This document shows, piece after piece, positions 57,080-64,000 of a stretch of 64,000 nt of DNA; the stretch's first letter is position 1; each line of letters begins with the position of its first letter. The DNA is taken from the NCBI GenBank assembly GCA_030686995.1, contig CM060696.1:15073487-15137486 (forward strand), given 5' to 3'. Source of the stretch: Artemisia argyi (Eukaryota; Streptophyta; Magnoliopsida; Asterales; Asteraceae). A program made the position numbers and the translations under genes. The notes under the pieces are model-generated. The model saw only the letters and a program-made list of their open reading frames with translations, ran no database searches and was not told the DNA's origin.

Positions 57080-58466
57080 TGATGAGTGTGTAAATACTCA
57101 TCATTTCTGTTACATTTAAACTGCAAAAACATATAAAAACGCACAGGAATGCTTTAAAATACATAAAATTATCCCTGGATTGTGTTTTTATGCAAAAGGA
57201 TTGAAAACTGATGAAAAACAAAACATTTCACATAATTTACAGTTTCAGTCCCTGAACTTTGGAAAATTGGCAAAACTAGTCCCTGGTAAATCAAAACATG
57301 CAAAATATCATCAAAGGTCCTTAGGGATTCATAAGTTGTCAAGAAAAGTCCTTTAAAGTTTAAGAATTGCAAAATGGCAACTTTGGTCCCTCAAGTTTGG
57401 AAAATGTCAAAAATAGTCCCTAAGGTTTTAAAAATAAGAAAATAATAAAAATAAACCTTATACTATTCTAAATTGACAAAATTGGTCCTTATGATAACTT
57501 TTGAGAAGTTACAAAATAAACCCTTTAACTTTCAGAAATTACAGAATAGGTCCCTGGAGTTTGAGGAATTGGCAGAAAAGGTCCCTGGGTTTTGAAAATT
57601 GAAAATTTATATCTTAGGTCCTTGGGTTATTCATAAATGACAATAATGGTCCTTATCAATACTTTGGGAAATTGGCAAAAATCAGCCCTCAACTTTCACT
57701 AAATTTCAAAATTGGTCCTTGTGTAAATTTCAAAACTAACCGGCCCTTTTTATTATTTAAACCCCAAACCAAACTAAGCCTAATCCAACCCACCCTTTTT
57801 ATTTCTTTCCTTGGGCCCAAAAACACACCAAGCCCACCCCTTTGTTAAATAAATAAAACAGACACCCCCTACCCCCGTTTTCCTCTTCGTCTTCCACCTC
57901 CCCCATTCCACCTGTAACTCCACCTCACCCCTTCCAGCTCACACCCTCATCATTCTATCCACTCTCCGCCACCTCTTTCCACAGAAACACGCCACAATAA
58001 ATGCTGTTTTCTCCCTATTTTCACCCAAATCCACCACTGTTCACATACCAGTCCATGGTTTTGATCAAAACTGCCCCAACTTGGTCTAAACTTCATGAAA
58101 CGTACCCATTACACTTCCTAACACTCCCAAGAATCTTTAATTGCTCTGTAACTGCTTCTATCCACGTGGAGTGATTTGGCGCCAAATTTGGATTTAAATG
58201 GTCATGATTAGTTTGACTGAATGAAGGGCCAAGATGAAGTGGGAAAATATCTATGAGCTGGTGGGATGAGAATGAGTGATAAATATCAGAGGAATGAAGA
58301 AGAAGAGATATATAATTTTTTACTCTAGTTTATGATCAAAAGTAGTTTAATTAATCTAGTTGTCACCTATTGTAATCTTCAAATTCTGTTGTTAAAGTGT
58401 TGTTATCTTGGCTAAAGTGTAATAAAAAAACTTGGTTTACTCAGTTTTAATCTATCTTAATTTTCA
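57080..58466 (+). repeat. Right (3') LTR of level-2 element, truncated
   Basis: Matches 26513-27899 with roughly 15 differences by eye. It stops at TTAATTTTCAA and passes directly into copia pol. About 3.5 kb are missing if the left LTR is 4.9 kb. Confidence 0.92.
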
Positions 58467-59380
58467 AGTTTGTACCACGATTACCAGTTAAGAGATCATC
58501 ACCAACCAAATTTCTTATGAAAATCGTGTTTCTCCTGAATGCAACTTCTAAATCTGCATCACAAAACTGCCCAACTAGAAACAAGTTGTGTCCCAACCCT
58601 TCGACGTAGTAAACTCGAGTGATCAAAAAATTCCCAAACTGAAGATCTCCAAAACCCAGGATAGCTGCTACATGATCGTTTCCAAAGCGTACAGTTCCCA
58701 TGAATTTCCAAATGAAATTGATCAGCAGCTTTAAGTTCCCGGTCATGTGCTTGGAGCAACCCGAGTCGACGATCCAAAGACATATTTCGATAACCTGCCA
58801 ATAACAAAAGAGTTTGTATTTGGAAACCGATTTGAATTTGGTTCCATGGGGTTAGGGGTACAAGTAAAATCACACTCATAGACAGTTGCTACTTGTTTAG
58901 CTTGAACTATTTCTAATTTTCCATCCTTGAGTATAAATTCTCTACCCATTGGAATCCAAACACAATGCTTAAGATAGTTCCTAGGCGTACGACTATTAGT
59001 GGTGTTCCTAATTCTTTTAATTAGGTTTCCAACAAATCTAGATTTTGCACTAGGACCTTTCGAAACGCTCTTCTGTTCAGGCGTACCATTCACATTCTTA
59101 GAAACACATTCATCAAGAACATCATTAATTAAACATTTCTTGCATATTAAATAAACAGTATTAGAACCAGTACTTTCAACATTACATTCAGATGAATCAT
59201 GTTTCTTATTAAAAAGCGATAAATTCCTAAGGTGTTCTTCTACTTCTTCAACTTTATTCTTGCAACTACTCTTAGAGGCAGGCGAGACTCTATTGTTCCT
59301 TGTATTGCTCCTAGGCTTTAGTCTGCTGCTCCTAGAGGTGTTGTCTAATCCTGTAGAAGTTGAGGCACACGCATTAGGAT
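58467..59380 (-). pseudogene. Copia protease and pre-integrase region, truncated
   Basis: Minus-strand copia pol: basic stretch (SKGPSAKSRFVGNLIKRIRN), CVWIPMGREF, then the protease site IVDSGCSKHMTGN (about 58740-58780) and the gag_pre-integrase stretch (FGNDHVAAILGFGDLQ, YVEGLGHNLFLVGQFCDADL, RRNTIFIRNL). Frames change at about 59385 and near 58790. Cut at 58467 by the truncated Athila LTR. Integrase, RT and RNase H are absent from the window. Confidence 0.88.
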
Positions 59381-61498
59381 TTATATTGTCTTAGAAGTGG
59401 AGGCAGACGCATTAGCGGGACTAATCCTAAAAAGGCCAGGTGCTAGAACTTTTGGTGTTTCGACAACCGCTTTTCCTTTATCAACAATCTTTTCATTTTC
59501 AATTTTCTTGGGCAAGGGTGTTGGAGTGACTGGTTTTGTCAAATCCTTTTTCTCATCGACTTTTGGAGCAAACCGTGAAATAGACATTTTTGGTTTTTGA
59601 ACCATATTTGGAACATTTGGTTTCTCCGAAGTCGATGGTTTTGCAAACTTAGTTTCCTCACCCTTCCTTTTTTGACTTTCAAGCTGAGCCCTCAAAAGAT
59701 CATTTTGCTCTTTCATGTTCTTGAAAGCACGCTCATACGACAGTTTGTCATACTTGCATTCTTCCTTTTTTCGATCAAGTTGTTTAAAACATGACACATT
59801 TTCTTTTTCAAGCTTTATAAGAGCATTTTCATATTTGGAAACAATTTCAGAGGTCTCAGCTCTCAGTCTTTCATCGTCTTGAACAGAGTATGTTTGTAAA
59901 ATGATGGACATAATGTCAATGGTCATAACAGCTTCGAAGAGAGAATCATTTAGGTTTTCCAAAACATTCATGTTTTCACGAGTATCATTAGCTTCGTTTA
60001 CCAGGGATTTGCGGTCCTTGACAAAGTCGGCCATTTCTTTTAAGAAAGCTTGTTCAAAATGGATTACCCTCGCACTGATGTTATTCAGTGGGATAGTAAT
60101 TTCATTTTCAAAAACTTTTTTATGCTCAATATGAAAACTGGAATGCCAATTTTTAATATCAATTGTAGTTTTAGAAGCAACAATGTTTTGAAGTTCTTGA
60201 ATTCTCTTTTTAACGTCATCCAGAATGTTTCTAGCCTCACTTGTATTAAAACTGTTGTTAGAAGACATTTGTTCCATTTTTGAAAGAGATTTGGAAACAA
60301 TTACTTTCTTAGAAAACATTTTTGAGAATGGTCGTTTTATGGAAAACACAGATGGTTCTTTTTGTGGAACAAAAGTAATTCCCGAAAGTTTGTTCAATTT
60401 GTTGTAATCAATGGGTTTCAAATCCTTTTGTTTCATTTTATTTATGCTCTCTTCGACATGTTCTATCGTTTGCACAGAATCCCGAACGACGGGAGGATCA
60501 TGTTTAGTGTAAATCACATTACCATTATACAAAACATTCTGTTCTTGCTGAGCTTTCTTGAGATTACTGGGGGTGTTGTTACCAAGAGCCACTTTATGTT
60601 TCGTATGGTAAATCAGATTAGTTTGATTTGAAATCATTTTCATTGTTTGACTTGACTGACCCGACTTAACCACTAATTCTTCTAAATGTGCAATCATGTG
60701 TTCTGACTCTACAATTTCGGCCAAAAGTTTGTTTTCTTTCTTTGCAAAGTCCTTTTTCAACTCATCCCTTTCTTTTTCAAGATTGGTATAAGCTGTTTTT
60801 TGTTTAGAAAGTTGGTTTTGTAAATCAGAAATTTCCGCGTTTAAAGATTTTATCTTTTTGAAAGAATTAACATCAAGTGTATCAAACTTGAGTTGCAATT
60901 GATGTTCCCTTGAAACGGAATTTTGATAACCAGTTTCTAATTCAGACAATCTTTTGTTGTGAAACTCAAAAGCTTTAGCGTTCTCCTTGTAACTCTCAAG
61001 CTCAGCGGTCAATTTTACATTCGCGGCCTTAACATCGCGATTGACCTTTTTCACTTTCTCGATTTCAATACCACAATTATTTAATAATGATTCAAATAAA
61101 GCACGTGTTTCCTCATCATTCACAGCATGCTGTGAAACAAAGTCTCCATTATGACTCACATCTGGAGTTACTGAAGGAGTATTGCTACTATTTGGCGTGT
61201 CCAGATATTTATCATAATTAGATGCTAGCTTCTCAGAATGTTGTTCCTCATGAGGAGACATATCAAATATATCATTATTATGACAGGTGTTGAAGTTGGA
61301 TACCTCAGATGGTGCATTGGTGTCATAAACAGGAAGTCTGTCAGAATCCGTGTCATACTTAGCTTCCTGAAGATTCGCCATGAATATGCAGTTCGCATCG
61401 ATATCCTCTCTATCTTCCATGTCATCCATAAGAGCCATAAAGTCATTCTCCTCTGCGTTCAACTGAAATCCTGTCTCTGCCTTTTGTGCCAACATCAC
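59381..61498 (-). pseudogene. Copia Gag C-terminal coiled-coil region
   Basis: A 705-codon open segment in the same frame as the Gag N-part, after a TAG at 61505-61507 (AYL, stop, KAV). Long heptad-rich stretches (SLNAEISDLQNQLSKQKTAY, NLEKERDELKKDFAKKENKL) predict extended coiled coil. An acidic start (MALMDDMEDREDIDANCIFM) and a basic, proline-rich end (KPVTPTPLPKKIENEKIVDK) are visible. Very long Gag extensions of this type are typical of a copia group I remember from Asteraceae. Their role in the particle is not known to me. Confidence 0.85.
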
Positions 61499-61504
61499 TG
61501 CTTT

Positions 61505-62896
61505 CTACAAGTACGCTAGATCTTTCTTGTTTGGCTTAGTAGGACAGTTTCTTGCCATATGACCTACACCCTGACAGTTGAAACACTTAACCGGATTACC
61601 CTGATTCATATTTCCCAAATTCCCAACTACTGGAGCTGCAACATTTCTATTCTGATTACCCATTGCCTGATTACCAACATTCTGACCCCTCTGATTTCTA
61701 ACAAACTGGCCCAACTGATTCCCTGCATACTGACCATACTGATTCCCTGCAAACTGACCTGCATTCTGCATATTCTGATATCCCTGTTGATTCCCATAAA
61801 CTCCAACCATTTGGCCTTCATTGCCCATATTGAAACTCGGCTGAGCAAACTGCTTGTTGCGAGTGTTCGATGAGATCCTTTGGTTGTTGTTTGTTGGTGT
61901 AGAATAACGTCCTTGGAATGCCTTTGACAGAAAAGCAAACGCTTGGGACAATGCTGTAGTAGCTTCATCATTGTCAGTGAATTCCGGTTCTTGAAATTGT
62001 GGGTGTTGCTGTTGTGGAATAACTTGTTGTTGTTGTGGGCAGAACTGTTGTTGGTAGACCGGTGTTGGTTGTAGAATGCATGATGGTTGCATGTAGTTGT
62101 GAGTGGAAGATGATGATGGTTGTTGAGTGTTCACTGGTAATGGTGTTGGTGTAGTAGCAATTAATGCGAGAGGATCATGATTCTTAGCCAATCTTTCTTT
62201 CCTTACTTCATTAGCCTCAGCTTGGTTTTACTTCAAAAAGTCATAGAGTTGATCATAATTCACCTTGTGTAAATCCTTTGTTTGATTGACAATTGTAACA
62301 TAACGACCCCATTCTTCTGGAAGGTTATTGATGAATTTGATGTTTGTTGCAATTGGCCGAGGTGTCAACTTGTTTCTGATTAACTCATTCATCAAAGTGC
62401 AAAACCTGGTGTAGTATGATTCAATTTGTTCACCTTTGCTGGATGTAAAGTTCTCCCATTCAGTAAGAAGTTTGTTCTCAACGTCTTGTTGTCCAATCTC
62501 TGTTCCATGACATATCCTTCTAACACGTTCCCACATATCATGAGCAGTTTCACAGCTGTCGACCGCAGCAAAGATCTCCCGTGGTAATCCAAGTTGGATT
62601 AAATGCATTGCCATATCATCGGCTTTGATCTGCGCCTTGTCTTCATCTGTGTAATCTGCTTCTGTTTGTACACGCACGAATGGTTGAGTAAGAGCTGTTT
62701 CATTTGGATTACCTTCAATTTGAACTTGTCTTGGCTGAAATGGACCTTTTTCTATGGATTTGATCATTAATTTGCCATTATCTTTAGTTTTGATGTAACG
62801 AAGCATGCGGCTTGTCCATGGAAGATATCCACCTTTTTCAAGCATTAGAGGTCGGTTTTCGGCACCGGCAGCATGAATGTCTTGTTGAGTTGCCAT
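61505..62896 (-). pseudogene. Copia Gag with CCHC knuckle, one stop
   Basis: From MATQQDIHAAGAENRPLMLE (ATG 62894-62896). UBN2-type Gag: GLPREIFAAVDSCETAHDMW, WENFTSSKGEQIESYYTRFC, FINNLPEEWGRYVTIVNQTK. TAA at 62228-62230 (FLK, stop, NQ). Same frame continues with a Q-rich stretch, tandem G-N-Q repeats (GQFAGNQYGQYAGNQLGQF) and a knuckle CFNCQGVGHMARNC near 61565-61610. Confidence 0.92.
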
Positions 62897-63882
62897 GATT
62901 TGAATTCAAAGTGAAATGTTGTTCTGAGGATCTTTTGAAAGATAACAAAGGTTGTTGTTGTAGATTAGTTGGTTTGGTGAAGATGAAAGTTCGTTCTCGG
63001 TTGATGTTATTGATTACGTGATTTCCCGCCAAAAAATGAGTATGAAAATTTTCTTTCTCAAAATTTGAGAATCACAGAGAAATACAATTCTAAGGTTACC
63101 TGAAAATTTTGAGTTTTGAAAATTTTTCCGTCAAATTTTACCTAAAAATTTTGAATTTTGGCCTAAAAATTTGAATTTCGGGCCAAAATTTTCAACGTTA
63201 TACCAAACTTTGAGTCTCACGTAAAAATTGAACGTTAAGTCTCGTGTAAAAAATAAATTTTACTCAAATTTTCCCGCCAAATTTTATTTTTTTTTATTTT
63301 CTTTTTTATTTTTTTTTTACTAACTCGATAGGATTGTGATTGTCTAACTCGGTAAGTCTGTAAATGTCTAACTCGATATGTCTTAAACTCCAAACTCGGT
63401 ATAGCTTATAAACTTTCAAACTCGGTATTGCATATTAGCATTCAAACTCGATAAGTTTCAATTTTTTGTCTAACTCGGTATGTTCTGTTTGAAGTCTAAC
63501 TCGATAACTTTTGGTGTATATCTAACTCGATAAGATTTAATGCAGACTTAACTCGGTAAGATTAAATGACTTCCTAACTCAGTAAAGTGAATAGAGTTGG
63601 GCAGAGTTTCCCCTTAGTTTTAGCCACACAGAACCTAACTCGATAAACGATTAGGTAAAAAGGCTAACTCGCCAATCTTTGAGTCCTAACTCGATAAATC
63701 TTAAAACTCCTAACTCGATAAGATTTTTAACCCAAACTCGATAAGTCAAAATACCTAACTCGATAGAAAATCACCCTAACTCGAAAAAATTACCTAACTC
63801 GATAAGATTTTTAACCCTAACTCGAAAAAATTACCAACTTTTTTCAACCAAATCAAACCTAAAACAACCTATATTATCCCTA
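62897..63882 (-). other. 5' leader of copia element with AACTCGATAAG array
   Basis: Non-coding between PBS and gag. 63050-63310 is made of AAAATTTTGAATTTTG-like words. 63320-63830 holds about 20 copies of CTAACTCGRTAAG spaced mostly 24-26 bp. Confidence 0.85.
63320..63830. repeat. ~25-bp tandem repeat array, about 20 copies
   Basis: Core CTAACTCGATAAG. Early copies (plus-strand order) are spaced 24-28 bp, later ones closer to 20 bp. Only the core is conserved, the intervening ~12 bases vary. Confidence 0.9.
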
Positions 63883-63898
63883 GGCAATTGATACCACT
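63883..63898 (-). other. Copia primer binding site, Met type
   Basis: Minus-strand AGTGGTATCAATTGCC directly before the LTR. TGGTATCA fits the iMet complement, the rest less well. Confidence 0.7.
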
Positions 63899-64000
63899 TG
63901 TAGGACCGTAGAACAACCTAAATCACTATTGAATCAAGCCTAAACCTAGAGAGAGAAAGTAAGTAGAGAGAGAGAGTGAGTGGGAACTCTAGTGTGTGGA
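63899..64000 (-). repeat. 5' LTR of copia element (partial, runs off window)
   Basis: The 102 bases present match 24517-24620 except for one AG unit in the (AG)n run. The remainder lies beyond the window. Confidence 0.93.

Larger units (their letters stand above)
26513..58466 (+). mobile_element. Athila-like gypsy element, interrupted and 3'-truncated
   Basis: Plus-strand element inserted in the copia. Left LTR from 26513, tRNA-Asp-type PBS at 31394, gag-pol from 31561, pol interrupted at 36890 by the next element and resumed at 55725, long 3' UTR, PPT, right LTR from 57080 cut at 58466. Homology between left and right LTR runs 26513-27899 against 57080-58466, with roughly 15 differences in 1.39 kb by eye. 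The right end has no target duplication because the LTR is truncated. Confidence 0.9.

Noticed and set aside
63320..63830. CRISPR-like regular repeat
   Set aside because: Only an ~11-bp core is conserved, spacers are ~13 bp, and it lies in a plant copia leader.

Overview
This window looks like plant nuclear DNA made almost entirely of transposable elements. I see no host gene, rRNA, tRNA gene or CRISPR array that I can support. The Gag and Pol families (Athila-like and chromovirus Ty3/gypsy, a Ty1/copia with a very long coiled-coil Gag) and the wording of several ORFs resemble elements I know from Asteraceae (Tanacetum, Artemisia, lettuce type). That assignment is from memory and was not checked by search.

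Left part (1-24,500). A long LTR (1026-4189) with a microsatellite and an internal ~55-bp repeat follows a PPT-like end. Next is a broken PIF/Harbinger transposase (4639-5884), then a 180-codon ORF of unknown role (6988-7530). A complete but inactivated Reina-like chromovirus lies on the minus strand with intact TSDs (TTATC; element 7538-12964). It is followed by a stretch with five diverged copies of a Helitron-end-like hairpin (13736-14560), and a second long LTR ending at 17638 with a Met-type PBS and a broken Gag start. A non-coding, LARD/TRIM-like composite (19175-22661, TSD CATAT) carries three direct LTR copies and ends in a ~660-bp near-perfect palindrome made of an LTR and its own reverse complement.

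Right part (24,517-64,000). This is one nested stack, four levels deep. (1) A copia element on the minus strand, LTRs at 24517-24852 and from 63899 on, has lost most of pol. (2) Inside it is an Athila-like element on the plus strand (26513-58466) whose right LTR is cut short. (3) Inside the integrase of that element is a second Athila-like element on the minus strand (36891-55719, TSD AGCAC). (4) Inside that is a non-autonomous relative on the minus strand (40157-48293, TSD TGCTT). Levels 3 and 4 share LTRs, leader, PBS and 3' non-coding sequence. Level 3 encodes a broken Gag-PR-RT-RNaseH-IN. Level 4 has instead one uninterrupted 918-codon ORF: a different Gag followed by two tandem retropepsin-like domains whose catalytic motif is lost.

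Most notable points: (a) the four LTRs of levels 3 and 4 contain, about 80-90 nt from their tRNA-Asp-type PBS, a 28-nt stretch matching the 5' half of tRNA-Asp itself, so the element RNA could pair with both ends of its own primer; (b) the intact Gag plus double dead-protease ORF in a non-autonomous partner sitting inside its autonomous relative; (c) the LTR palindrome that appears to have integrated with two U3 ends; (d) four 3'-UTR hairpins in the Athila element with a compensatory base-pair change; (e) TGACGCCGTCA palindromes directly upstream of the TATA box in the LTRs.
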